A DNA stretch of 64,000 bases, from assembly GCA_022747635.1 (NCBI GenBank), contig JAKTNV010000011.1, positions 17,769,975 through 17,833,974 on the forward strand, in the 5' to 3' direction. Every line of letters begins with the position of its first letter. Positions within the stretch are counted from its first letter, which is position 1. The DNA is from Hetaerina americana. Lineage: Eukaryota > Arthropoda > Insecta > Odonata > Calopterygidae. The notes beneath the pieces are model-generated. The model was not told the origin of the DNA and searched no databases. It saw only the letters and a program-made list of their open reading frames with translations. Of this stretch, positions 11,794 through 22,790 are shown piece after piece. The translations under genes were made by a program, and so were the position numbers.

Positions 11794-12032
11794 GTACAAT
11801 ACAAAGTAACACACAATATAGAAACACAAAAAAGAAGAACACGTTATTTCTTGATATTTCGACGGAAACCATCCGTCTTCATCTGAAGATATAGAAGTAA
11901 TGACTACTATGAGTCATTACTTCTATATCTTCAGATGAAGACGGATTGTTTCCGTCGAAATATCAAGAAATAACGTGTGAGTGTTCTTCTTTTTTTTGTG
12001 TTTCTATATTATGTGTTACTGTGTATTGTACT
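11793..12032. repeat. 240-bp near-perfect palindrome
   Basis: The left arm 11793-11905 (starting AGTACAATACAAAGTAACAC) recurs inverted at 11912-12032 with a 6-bp centre. Differences are few: a four-base insertion near 11980 and single substitutions. The arms contain GACGGA...TCCGTCGAAATATC next to CATCTGAAGA, an arrangement like the PLE ribozyme region but with a changed CTGA box. It lies between two microsatellites. Confidence 0.9.
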
Positions 12033-12062
12033 ATTCGGCACTTCCGTGTTACGTCTACGAAA

Positions 12063-12064
<2 letters not shown>

Positions 12065-12127
<63 letters not shown>

Positions 12128-12137
12128 TGTATATATA
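12065..12137. repeat. (TA)n microsatellite
   Basis: Pure (TA)n to about 12120, followed by ACATATATGTATATATAA. Confidence 0.96.
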
Positions 12138-12399
12138 ATGGCCCAGCGTTTCGTTATTCATAAAAAATGTCAGCAAAAAAACCTCAGTATGCAATGGGAA
12201 ACCCCAAAAAGAATGTTAAGTGAATTTCCTCCTTTGTTCTATCCCTTTCACTAATGAAAGTCTTTTTTTAACCCCGATGCTGCTACTTGCCAAGGGCCCT
12301 CGATGAATGGAAACTCGGATCTTCGGAGAGCCTAATCTGTATAGAGATTGTCTCTACAAGGCGAGCGAAGTATTCGGGAAAATTAGATGTCGTCTCGTC

Positions 12400-13112
12400 C
12401 GCGTAGGATGGCATCATCCTAACGTTCATGCGGACACCGTGCGTTTATGAGCGAGGACATTGGCAGCGATTTGCTTTCGTAGCGGGAAGTGGTTCGCGTG
12501 TCCCTCCCTCCCACCTCCACTCGGGGAGATCGAGAGGAGATGGAGGTTTCAGAAGGACTCGGAACATGTGGCGGGTGACGCTTGGAAGGGCGCCAACGTC
12601 TCCGCTTTTCCGCCGGCCGCACTCCATCTCCCCGGGAGACAGGACCCCGTATTTCACTGTCACCCCTCCCGGGAGATTTAAACGACCGACCCACCCACTT
12701 AATGAAGAACTATTGTCGCTGTGCTAGGGAGGTGTATAAATTAATCGATTCCCTCTCTCTGGATATCTCCAAGGGTCAAAACCTTCCTCACCACTCTCTC
12801 CCCATATAGTCCCCGTGCTTTCATACGAACGAAACCATCCCGCTCGTATATCATCCACCACTGGAAGAAAAACCTTTGAAAACCTTTCCTTCCCCGCCCC
12901 TTCCCTGGATATATACAAGTCGGACACCTAATTGGAAGTTGGTCTTCTCTTCCACCCTTCATCCCCACGGCTCGCCGATAACACATATCGCCCTCGTGAC
13001 TCTTCATGACGAGAGATCTCCGATTCCCACTCTCGACTTAAAGCGATTTTTGCTGCTTTCCTCCTCTCTGCTGCGTACAGTGCTACGGGGTGGTCGATCG
13101 AAATAAGTCCCA
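12400..13112. other. CpG-rich block, function unknown
   Basis: About 700 bp of raised G+C with many CpG and CCTCCC motifs. Frames of 60-99 codons are open on both strands, none with a recognisable domain. No element terminus was found. As with the blocks at 1.85, 9.64 and 63.5 kb, it may be a host regulatory or exonic island. Confidence 0.3.
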
Positions 13113-14440
13113 TTCGAACGGCTTGAGAGTGAGGGCGAAAGACACTTTAAAGGGGGGGGGGATTTTTGAATAAATAAATAAATTGAAAGGTGGAAACATT
13201 TTCCGGAAATCGTCTGTTCGGCTTACCTGTAATTCCCTGGTTCATACCCCAAGGCGGAGTTACTCCCTTGCAGGTGTTTCCTGACGCATTTGCTAAGAAC
13301 CGTTAGACCCCTTAGGGTCAAAATGAAAATTCTTTTAAGATTGTAATTTCATGCATTTAGGTTTCATTTTTACATTTGAGGCTCCGCGGTTCAGCTTGCC
13401 GCAATGCGTTTCCGTAGTATGTATTATATGCGCCATTTCAAACAAGTTCATTCAAGATTTTCAATTTAAAAGGTAACGAAATGGTTTACTTTTTTTCAAC
13501 TTCATAACAGTTATCCTGGCTTCACGTAGACAATTTTTCCGGAAAAAAAGGAGCAGTTGATCACCATTTTACAATTACAGAATTGTATTACATGTTAAGA
13601 ATCAGTACATCAACACATAATTTAAAAAATAAAATTTTTTTCAATCTATGGAGACATAATATATTATTTTCACTAAGGTTGCATAACATTATATCTCTTG
13701 TTTAGTTAGACAATTGATTTTTCGCGAATTTAGGGTAGAGTTCAGTTTATATATTTACATTCATGCACTTAACCATGCAGGAGTAGGCACACATAAGGAA
13801 TGAGAATGTGATCATGTTACGTTAAAAGAAATACTATTTTGACAACATTAATCCAGATGAATAATTATCATTCTTGGAAACTAAATAATAATCTTAACTT
13901 TCTGCTGAGAATGGAGAAAGTGAAATATGAAGTTGATGGAAAACACTGCCCCAGAATGCACAAGGTGTTTGGGTATATTGAAATGCGCTGCGTAAAATCA
14001 ATCAATAAGAGACTGAAAAAAAATTCGGAGTAGTTACAGAGGAATGTTAATAACGGATTTGGCGAAGCATACCAACGAGAAAACCTAGGGTAAGGGCTTG
14101 TGAAAACCGTTACGAGATTCGCCAAGATGGGGACTGAGAGGAAAGCGGTACTTGTCAATGCTGATACTGTTTATGGGTGACCATGGTTTCAACTGTATCT
14201 CTATCAAGTTGAATACTTTAGTGGTTATAATTTTACATCCTCCACGGTAGTTATCACAATTCGGCGAAAGGTTAATTTTTAAAGGAATTCCAACTTCCTG
14301 ATCAGGAACATAAATTTAATAGGTGTTTCCTGATTGTGAATTGCCTCTAACTGCGTTGTTTTCATTCCTGATGTTTCCCACTTCCCATTATTTATCCAGT
14401 GACCTCTATTTATCGTTTTTTCCAACTGGAAGACGAAATA
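13113..14440. other. No gene recognised
   Basis: A/T-rich DNA with short tracts (an eight-to-nine-G run at 13154, AATA repeats near 13170). Frames at 13839-14033 (plus) and 13868-14158 (minus) overlap and have no known domain. Confidence 0.4.
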
Positions 14441-14467
14441 AGATTTGGTGCTTTCCCGGCGTATCTG

Positions 14468-14625
14468 CTTGATGAAGTTTTCTCGGGTCTTCCACCGGGT
14501 CAGGGGTTCCATGTTGGCCGACGTTTCGATGCCCGACTCGTGCATCGTCTTCAGGGATGATGATCATCGTAGGAGGTTTCGTAGACTCTCATTCCTCTAA
14601 TGACCTACGTCTCTGATCCGTGGTG
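14468..14625 (-). mobile_element. Penelope-like element end fragment, unit 1
   Basis: GAAGTTTTCTCGGGTCTTCC, CACCGGGTCAGG and CCGACGTTTCGATGCCCGA match in order the left end of PLE2 (42041-42125). The minus strand carries CTGAAGA, a GATGC/GCATC stem and GAAACGTC. No RT or GIY-YIG coding is attached. A second, same-orientation unit lies at 15245. Confidence 0.75.
14516..14565 (-). ncRNA. Hammerhead-ribozyme-like motif
   Basis: On the minus strand: CTGAAGA, stem II GATGC/GCATC closed by a ~9-nt loop, GAAA, then ACGT and the candidate cleavage C. Penelope-like elements are known to carry very short-stem-III hammerheads that can act as dimers. Stem I shows only two clear G-C pairs, and one C before stem II must be accommodated. 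Activity is therefore uncertain. Confidence 0.5.
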
Positions 14626-15244
14626 TCACAACGCCTTGGAATGTTTGTATTCATCGCTAGCTTATTTTGTTACTGTAATATCTTTAGCAAAGCCATTCTT
14701 CACGATAACCATGTAAGCTGGAGCTTATCCTACATCAAATGCTCTTGGGTGCTCCTTCCCTGGTGTGTCATATTTCTCCGAGTCATGTGAAATTTTGCAC
14801 TTGCTCTGGAGATCCTTTTTCGCATTGCATTAGCTTCCTTCCTTGCAAGTCTTCACCTTCTCTCTACCTCATGTCTTTCAATTCGTTAACAGTTTTAATG
14901 ATTTTGATTTTCAAATTGTCAACACATACATTTTTGACACATCTGATTCATTTCGTCAAGTATTCCTACAGAAATTCACAGGATCGGAAGCACAGGTGAA
15001 TTAAATCGATAGAAAGTATAACTGCAAGCAATAGCAGCTTCTTCTCCACTGGACTTTCATCAAATCAATGGAATGTAATCAATTGTAACAAGAGCCTAAC
15101 ATTGTAGGCTGGAGAAAAACACACGCTCCTGCTTGCCTAAAAACATTTTTGTGTTGTTTGACTTTTTTCATCTCCTAAGAGTTCTCATAAGAATCCATAG
15201 GTTGATTTCGAATCCTGACTTAAAGTTTCGTCTTCCATTTTTTT

Positions 15245-15385
15245 TATGAAGTTTTCTCGGGCTTCCACCAGGTCAGGAGTTCCATGTTGGCCGACGTTTC
15301 GATGCCCGACTTGTGCATCGTCTTCAGGGATGATCAGAGACGTAGGTCATTAGAGGAATGAGAGTCTACGAAACCTGGAGCTGAA
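15245..15385 (-). mobile_element. Penelope-like element end fragment, unit 2
   Basis: Nearly identical to unit 1 for 100 bp (GAAGTTTTCTCGGGCTTCC ... GCATCGTCTTCAGGGATGAT). Beyond that, 15332-15382 is the reverse complement of 14572-14620 (GATCAGAGACGTAGGTCATT...), so the pair contains both direct and inverted parts. It probably marks a deleted PLE insertion. Confidence 0.75.
15288..15338 (-). ncRNA. Hammerhead-ribozyme-like motif
   Basis: Same core as at 14516-14565: CTGAAGA, GATGC/GCATC stem, GAAA, ACGTC. One loop base differs. Stem I is again short. Confidence 0.5.
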
Positions 15386-15499
15386 GACGGTTGCTGAGGA
15401 TGCGGTTAACGGATGAAGTGAGAAAAAGGGATACATACAGAAAATGATACGATCATTATGTATACTATAGGGAATATACAGATAGGAATAAAATATTGG

Positions 15500-15995
15500 A
15501 GAAAATATTAATGCACGAGCGAAGTTTTGTATGGTCAGAAACTTGGTCATTGAGGCAGTAGGATAAGCGTTGGATGGAAGTTTTTTTACATGCTTGTAGA
15601 GAAGAATAAAAAAAATAATATGGACGAGAAGGAAAATGACAAAGTTCTGGATACAGCAGGGTAGGAGAGACGGCTATTGGGAGAAATTCTATTTCGGCAG
15701 GAAAAGAATTTACAGGAAATACTGAGAGACATTGGGTTGCTGCAGGAGGTTATAGAGGAAAAAATGCTTGGAAATTAAGAAAGAGAGAAGAGAAAAGGCA
15801 GTTTGGATGAAATTAAGGTAGGTAGAAAAGATGCAGAGCTAAAGAACGAATTATTTTAATAAATAATTTGCGGTTTGATTCTATTTTTTGTCGTATATAG
15901 GCTTACGTAGAAGTGTATCAGCGCATAGCGGCCATGTTCATTTAAAACCTACCTTAACTCGGTATACCATTAAAAAATAGTAATTGCATGCCAAG
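15500..15995 (+). mobile_element. LINE B 3' fragment
   Basis: Broken frames read SFVWSETWSLRQ, the conserved arthropod LINE word before the C-terminal tail. This is followed by AAGGAAAATGACAAAGTTCTG-type sequence, the GLLGEI-like GGGAGAAATTC block and the terminus AAAACCTACCTTAACTCGG-TATACCATTAA. Many indels. Confidence 0.65.
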
Positions 15996-16174
15996 TCATA
16001 ACGAGCTACTTTGGTTAGTTAATGGTACGAGTCTAAATGCTTGCAAATTTTCAGTATTTACTTTTTCACAAAATTAACGTAGAGTTTTAAAAGTAGTAGC
16101 ATCGGGTATCCGCACCCGAGACATCCCCATAGATACTGAAAGGAAATTGATTCCTGAAGACGCTGGTAAAAAGG

Positions 16175-16400
16175 GGATAATGCTGGGACAGCGAGTTAGA
16201 AGGAGGTAAATAATAGGCATTTTGGATTGAATTAAGATAGGTAGAGAGTATCCAAAGCCAAAAGATGAGTTATTCTAATATTTAGCGTATTTATTCAATT
16301 TGAAGGTGTATTCTGCCATGTTAGTTAGGTCTTAGCAGTACCGTTATATTTAGTCCCAGGGTTCTTCAAAAATCCTACCCTATACCAATATACTCGTACT
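16175..16400 (+). mobile_element. LINE B 3' UTR fragment
   Basis: It repeats GGATTGAATTAAGATAGGTAG and GATGAGTTATTCTAATA from the preceding copy (15808-15865) and ends AATCCTACCCTATACCAATA. It is a second decayed tail of the same family. Confidence 0.5.
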
Positions 16401-19400
16401 AATGGAGGATAGTTATAACACTGGATGCAATGGAAATTACGACCTTTATATCATTAACTATGTTACGAAATTATTTTCCTTTGGCCGTAGAGGGTTTTTT
16501 TTACATCACAGTGGTCTAAATAAACCCTCCACAACTAAGGGAAAATATTTCTTTCGTATGGATACGAAGGATTTAGTAGTGGCCTTAGAGAAAGGATATT
16601 TCCCATGCGGGTGGCTAATACATGATTATGTCATTTGATCAAACAAAGAGGAAATGTTTGAGTGAGGAATCAGGTAAATGGAATAGCGAGGAATGAGGTC
16701 CAACTTTGGGTAACAGGAACGGGAAAAATCAATCAAGATAGTAAAGTTCCACCCACAATTGCAATAAAAACTATACAAAATATTCCCTTGATTATGTTCC
16801 AAAAACTATCCAAAATGCAACAAGAAGGTGATATATAAAAATTACCAAAAACGTAAAAAATGAGGCGTAAAGTCAGAGCTGTAGACGCAGTCAAGCCTGT
16901 AGAAAAGTTAAAGACAAGAAGTAAAAGCTCTAGAAACAAAAAAAAACACAAAAGGAAGAATTACTATAAATACTGAGATAGAGACAAACTCCCCGCCTAT
17001 TAAGAATCCACTTCGCAAAGAATTGAATGGCATCTATTATATCTGAATGCTACATATTTTGTGATTGACTCCTATCTCTTGAGTAGCTTATGGACGTGCT
17101 AAGATTGCAAAAATCTTCGACGTGAAAGAATTTTAAATGATATTCTTCTGTCATAAAGGATTTTACTTTATTGCCCATCCTTTATCCCAGTGATTAATAC
17201 TGTACAGTTCTATTTCTCTCTCCGCCTCTCGCGTAATAATAGACAATTTGAGATTTGTAATATTCACGCTCCAGCTATTAGTTACAGAATTTTTTTAAGT
17301 ACCGACAGGATTCACAAAGCGTTTCTTCTCTGATAGAGATTCCTTCAATTAGAACCTCGGACCATAAAACAGTTTAGATAAGCTACGTAGCCGTGCGAGC
17401 TAGATCCAATGTGGGAGTTGATGTTATAGATTTCAACAACGCCGAACGCGCTTAATATAAAGGGGTGGGAAATTTTTAATTTAAAGACATTTATCCCGGG
17501 CATCTTTATTTCTCGGGAGAGCCCAGGATTAACTATAAAATTTTAGGAGCGCATTAACTTGCGGACCGCTAGATTTATTATGGAGTCACGCGAACTTAAT
17601 GTGCTCTACGTAATCCCGTAACTCAAATTCTAAAGGCGGTCATGCGCTAACTTTCCCGTTCGAGAGACGAAGCTATATTACTTAAGTGCATCAGATATTA
17701 TTTGTATTAACTTGGCTCTCCGATACGCTCAACTTCTCTCAGCGAGGTTTATTATGTGTCTATCGACCGACCTGAGTGTGTGAGAGAGAGAGAGATTAAG
17801 TTAGCTCGAGAGGGCATAACCTAGGATCTTCAGATATCTGTGTTGGTGATCGCATATAGGGTTCAGTCGGCTTTGCACCTGCGACCAGAGGTCGATACCT
17901 AAGCTGCGGGACTTCCTCCAGAGACTCGTCGTCTGCGCACTCATCCGTGGCTTGGGGTAGTGTTACTCAAAATTTACTCCCCGCCGTCTTCAGGTCGTAT
18001 TTTCCTCAGTTTGAACGATCCTTGAAACCCCTTTTCATGAATCCTATCCAAGTCCTCGCCCCTCGCGAAAGGCGAAAGGAGAAACAGAAATAAAAAGTGA
18101 GGGAAGGGATTGAACGTGAGAAGAAAGAAGAGGGATGGAAACATTTTAAGGATTTAGATTTCACCTCAAGAAATGTGTTCGTATTTGGATGTGTACGATC
18201 AAAAGAGAAAAAGATATCAAACTCAAAGAGTTTAACGATCCTCTTCATTTTGATATTAAAACAAATAAGGTGTTTCAGAGGTAAAAAAATTGCTTATAAT
18301 TTTTTTTTAGTAGAATGGTTTCATGTTTATTGAATGTTTTTCCCGAAAGTTTTAATACTTCCGCTCAAATCCCTTTTCGGTGGAGTTATCACTATGTGTA
18401 CAAAGTAATGGATTGAATGAAAATACGGGGTTTGATGGAACTGAGCTTCAGTGTATATATTAGCTAATAGGCCGTATGCATCTTATGCAGCGTCTTCTAG
18501 AGGATTCCTATTTTTCATATGGCTATCTCAAATAAATTTCATGCCTTCGTTCTCGATAGTCATTCCATAACTATTGGTCTGCTCTCTTGAGTGCATCAGC
18601 TGTCTGAGTCACGTCCACCTTAAAGCGTTTTTTTATGGAACTCGCGATCAAATTTAAGCACAAATTAACCTTTTTTTAAGCCAGAGCCGAAGTAATGTTT
18701 CCCGTGCCCTGCTATCGCGGCAATCTTCACTCCGTACCGGACAGAATAAAAGGAAGTAGACTTAAAAAAAAAGAAAAAAGTAATGCTTTGACGCTCTGCC
18801 AACCACTTATAGCAGCAAACCCCGGGCTCCTTCAAATGTTTATGATCCAGGGACGAGCTGTTTACATCTTGCTTAGACAAACGCGCGAGCAGGTACGCCC
18901 ATTTGGGACCTGAGATGTAAAATGCACCAGAGTCATTTGAGGAATTCGAAAAAATAAAAACTGCATAGTAAATTGGAATTATGAAGGTGAAAGGTTCTGC
19001 ATGCTCTTAAATCGATTTCAGCGGTAAACGCTGTGCCTTTTCAATGTAGCTGAAATTGCTTTTTCTTAACCTCAACCTAAAAAAAAAATACGTGAGAATA
19101 TAATTTCAGGTCAGCTCTTTAAAATAAGCGCTGTGAAATTGTCAAGTGCGTGGTTATTTATTGACCGTTGAGATTTCACTCTGAAAATGTATTCAAGGAT
19201 AAGTACAACGAGTTCTATAAAATGGGTTTCTTTGTCGCCATATGCGCGCAAAATTTGAAAATGCTACAGAAATTCGCTTTGATACGAGTTTTTAGCCTTT
19301 CCCGTCGGTTTCTAATGGATGCCGTTGAGAAAAGGCCGTATATGTAATCCTCACGATTAAACTATTTTTATAATAGCGCCTAGGGAAAATCGGAGAATAA

Positions 19401-20039
19401 CGGATGAAATGTCTCACATTAAACCTTTTTGGTTAAAAGTTTTTTTCAAAAAACTACTGAAAAGTTATTATTAAAAACTAATCATGTAAATTGCGCATAT
19501 CTTCTCTAAGTGGGAGAGTCTAATTCTAATCCTTTAGTGTAATTAAACTAGAAGAATAGAAAATATGTGGATGCAAGCTAATATTAAGATTCTCCAAGTG
19601 TATAGTGTCACAAAAATTACTCCAAAGAAATTCGTCGAATTTGTATAACACTTTTATGTTATAGTATATCCAAGTACACTAACTAGGAATAGACATACGG
19701 CCATTACAAGGAGACTATAATTATACAGTTTACACTTTTTTATTACCCTCTTCCACCACACTTCCCTTTTCCCCGCCATAACTTTTCATCAGAAGACATT
19801 TCTATTATGCTCCAGTATTGGCATTGTTATTTCCGAGAGTTTGGGAAGTTGATAAATAAATACATTTGCCGTTATTCTTCCCCTTCATCGTCGTCCTGGA
19901 GGTTCATAGTTCACTTAATTCTCAGGGCATAGGTGTTTGCTTGAAGCATTCATGCAATTATAATTATGAAATAATATTAAATTTTTTTCACTATGAATTA
20001 AAGATATCGCATATAGTATTCGAATTCATGTTTTCGTAC
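16401..20039. other. Long quiet region
   Basis: No gene, tRNA or recognisable transposon. A (GA)n run lies at about 17780-17796. Frames of 60-88 codons (16402-16638, 18006-18248, 18097-18333, 18695-18913) have no known domain and several overlap antisense frames. This could be intronic or intergenic host DNA. Confidence 0.4.
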
Positions 20040-20135
20040 ATAATAATAAATTCGACTGTAGTAGAGCGAAGAACGTTGGGCAAGCGAGAAAGGGGAAGAA
20101 TAAGAATGTTTGACGGAATGCATGAATATTGAAGA
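20040..20135 (+). mobile_element. LINE B C-terminal scrap
   Basis: The + frame reads GKRERGRIRMFDGMHEY, matching the GKRG-x-GRIRMLDGM tail of LINE B. Only this block is recognisable. Confidence 0.55.
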
Positions 20136-20261
20136 ACAGTTTATTATATCGTGAGGTGTCAGGTTATGCCTGGCTAGGTGAGGCTAAGAAATGTGGTGTG
20201 TTAAGTTTGTGATGAATAGTGCCAATAGGAAACTTTGTATATCCACATGAGAAACAAACTT

Positions 20262-20361
20262 TAATATGACCCAGGTTTCACCGCGGTGCAGCACATAAAG
20301 CGAAATTGCTTGATCGCAGTGACAGTGCACCGCAGTGAAACCTGGGTCGCATTAAACTTTA
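20262..20361. repeat. Inverted repeat with ~35-bp arms
   Basis: ATGACCCAGGTTTCACCGCG (from about 20267) recurs inverted as CGCAGTGAAACCTGGGTCGC to about 20352, with AAACTTTA at the outer edges. The right flank (TCATTATGGAAGAATTCCAC, about 20400) resembles the right flank of the palindrome at 11.6 kb, so both may belong to one family. Confidence 0.75.
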
Positions 20362-20673
20362 TTTCACCTGGATTTACCAAGTTTTACGTTAACATTATTC
20401 ATTATGGAAGAATTCCACAGAAATACACCTGAAAAGATTAATTATGTAAAGTTAGTGTCCATCCTAAACACATATAAAACTCTATGCTACCAAAGAATAG
20501 TATATCAACAAAGTATAAAGTGAATGAAATAAAAGTTCTGGACCCATGCGTTTAAGCCTTGAAATCACAAAACGATACTTGATGTAACCTATATTATGTT
20601 CGTTCGAAGGTTTCCGCGGCGATGAGTAGGTGATTTCCACATTTTTCGGGCTGCGTCCGCGTATGTCGTTTAA

Positions 20674-20722
20674 ATGTACAACAGTTTCGCCAGCTATCCT
20701 GCTGGCGTCCTCAGGTCAAGGA
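20674..20722 (-). ncRNA. Hammerhead-like core in PLE1 3' end
   Basis: The minus strand has CTGAGGA, a strong stem CGCCAGC/GCTGG(C), then GAAAC. The stem III/cleavage segment reads TGTT rather than GTC and stem I does not pair clearly. It has ribozyme-like architecture but may be inactive. An inverted copy lies at 22747-22790. Confidence 0.35.
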
Positions 20723-20793
20723 TGAAAAGAAGCTTGTTGTCCCGTCTTATATAGGAAAAATCCGGCGCCAATACCGGGAAATTTCTTGGCCAA

Positions 20794-21210
20794 TCAGGGA
20801 ACGTCCTCATATTTGCGCGGAATTATTCGTTTCCACGCACTGTGGAGTGGATATCCATCCTCTCTGTTAAAATTTTTTGGCCTTTTAACGATTTCAATGG
20901 CCTCTCTGATTATTCTCTGGAAGTATTTTCCTTCTTTCGCTATTATTTTAGCGTCGTCGAAGAGAATAGAGTGTCCAGGTTCACTCCAGGCGTGCTCAGC
21001 GATGGCCGATGCTCTAAACTGTTTGGCCTTGGTTGCCCTCTGGTGTTCACTCATGCGTGTTTTCAGCGCTCTGCACGTTTCACCGATGTACCATTTGCCA
21101 CAGGAGCATGGCACTTGGTACACGCCTTCTGATATTAACGGTGAAATTCCATCCTTGGGTCCGGGTAGGGTGTCAGCTATCTTGGTGACGCAGTTGAATC
21201 TGGTCACCAC
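20794..21210 (-). CDS. PLE1 GIY-YIG endonuclease domain
   Basis: A 138-residue open frame holding the C-terminal nuclease of PLE1. GVYQVPCSCGKWYIGETCR carries the GIY-YIG-type GVY...YIG signature with the CxC pair usual in Penelope proteins. RMSEHQRA supplies the conserved Arg/His region, and EHAWSEPGHSI and EAIEIVKRPKNFNREDGY follow. In Penelope elements this nuclease nicks target DNA for priming. It is in a different frame from the RT because of an apparent shift in a T6 run at 21358-21363. In the shifted frame the coding reads continuously through RPKAYVTIPFIAG up to this domain. The start used here is therefore just an internal Met. Confidence 0.9.
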   Translation of the reverse strand: MVTRFNCVTKIADTLPGPKDGISPLISEGVYQVPCSCGKWYIGETCRALKTRMSEHQRATKAKQFRASAIAEHAWSEPGHSILFDDAKIIAKEGKYFQRIIREAIEIVKRPKNFNREDGYPLHSAWKRIIPRKYEDVP

Positions 21211-21310
21211 ATCATGTTTCCTTAAAGCCCTCGCGATTCTTTCCGAAGTCCCTGCGATGAAGGGGATGGTGACGTAAGCCTTCGGACGTGGTCTGGAGTC
21301 TTCCTCCCTG

Positions 21311-22624
21311 TCAGGAACAGCGGTGGTTTGTCTCTTCTTTTCTTCCTTCTCGGTCCCTTTTTTGGATCATATGAGCGCTGTATCCATTCCTTTGCAGGGC
21401 ATTTGTCAAGTGTTTCTTCTCGTTGGAAATAGAATCGGAGTCACATATTTTATATGCTCGGTTGACAAGTGTGTCTACCAGTGAGGTCTTCTGACTGGGA
21501 TGGTGGTGCGATGCAGCATTAAGGTAGCGGTCGGTGTGAGTAGGCTTCCTGTATACTCTGTGTCCAAGCCTCCCATTCCCTGTATTTCTCTTCACCATGA
21601 CGTCCAAGAAGGGCAGTTGATGATCCTTTTCCACCTCCATAGTGAAGTGGATGGCTTGATGCTGTGAGTTCAGATGTTTCAGGAACTTTTTTAATTCTTC
21701 CTCTCCGTGTGACCAAATGACAAAAGTGTCGTCGACATATCTTAGCCACAGTGAGGGTCGCTTGTCACAGGATTCCAGTGCTTTCTTTTCGAAGCTCTCC
21801 ATGTAGAGGTTGGCCACAACCGGGGAGAGGGGTGAGCCCATCGCAGCTCCTTCCATCTGCTCGTAATGGTCACCATTCCATAGGAAGAAGGAATTGCGGA
21901 GGCAATGCTCCACCAATCCTGGAAAGTCCTTAGGGATTCCGCGGGAGGTGAGTTCCTTGATGATATTCAGCGATTCCTCAATAGGGACGCTGGTGAAAAG
22001 TGATTCAACATCGAGGCTGACCATGAGATCGTTGTCGTGGATGGTGATGTTTCTTATTACGTCAATGAAATGCGTCGAGTTTTTTACGAAGCTGGGTGTC
22101 TGTCCGACGTGGTCCTGCAGAGACCGCGCCAAGTACTTGGCGAGTTGGTAAGTCGGAGCGTCAATCTGGCTCACAATCGGTCGGAGAGGTACATCCTTCT
22201 TGTGAATTTTGGGCAGGCCGTACAGTCTCGGTGGTTTCGGTGCAGTCGGAAGCAGGCGTCGTTGCTCTTCTTTTGGAATAAGCGATCGTTTAATGATAGC
22301 CCTTGTGCTTCTCTCCGTCTTGGCAGTCGGATCGCTTTTCAATTTCCTATAAGTCGGACTGCTGAGGATGAGCGATATTTTCCCTTCGTAATCCTCTCTG
22401 TTTATCAGGACTGTTGCGTTGCCTTTGTCAGCTGGTAAAATGATTATACTCTCGTTGTCCCTTAGCTCCTTCAGTGCTCTCCTTTCTTTGCCTGTGGTGT
22501 TTGATCTTGGTGGTTTTGCGCCATGGAGGATACGTGCGACATCTTCTCGGATTTCGTCGGCGGCCGCCGACGAAATCCGAGAAGTCCAAAAAATTTTAAC
22601 AGAGAGGATGGATATCCACTCCAC
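21311..22624 (-). pseudogene. PLE1 reverse transcriptase, 5'-truncated
   Basis: A 437-codon frame. The first ~14 residues (MEWISILSVKIFW) are antisense sequence from the inverted end copy, not RT. From about residue 20 the sequence is Penelope-type RT: ILPADKGNATV, GLPKIHK, PLRPIVSQI, LVSLDVESLFTSVP (first catalytic Asp), AAMGSPLSPVVANLYME, LWLRYVDDTFVIW (YVDD catalytic pair), LPFLDVMV and YRKPTHTDRYLN. The N-terminal segment is absent, and the frame ends early in a homopolymer shift before the GIY-YIG domain. The element is probably inactive unless the shift is a sequencing error and the N-terminus is dispensable. Confidence 0.93.
22542..22583. repeat. 42-bp perfect palindrome at PLE1 inversion junction
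   Basis: CTTCTCGGATTTCGTCGGCG is followed by GC and then its exact complement to 22583. It is where the RT coding sequence meets the inverted 3'-end copy. Confidence 0.95.
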
Positions 22625-22746
22625 AGTGCGTGGAAACGAATTATTCCGCGCAAATATGAGGACGTTCCCTGATTGGCCAAGAAATTTCCCGGTATTGGCG
22701 CCGGATTTTTCCTATATAAGACGGGACAACAAGCTTCTTTTCATCC

Positions 22747-22790
22747 TTGACCTGAGGACGCCAGCAGGATAGCTGGCGAAACTGTTGTAC
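22747..22790 (+). ncRNA. Inverted copy of PLE1 hammerhead-like core
   Basis: CTGAGGACGCCAGC...GCTGGCGAAAC on the plus strand, identical to the minus-strand motif at 20674-20722. Same reservations apply. Confidence 0.35.

Noticed and set aside
12419..12727. Coding exons in the CpG-rich block
   Set aside because: Frames are open on both strands together, with proline- and arginine-rich products typical of composition bias and no domain.
20786..21277. A 163-codon plus-strand frame
   Set aside because: It is the antisense shadow of the PLE1 GIY-YIG coding sequence, whose minus frame has clear domain motifs.
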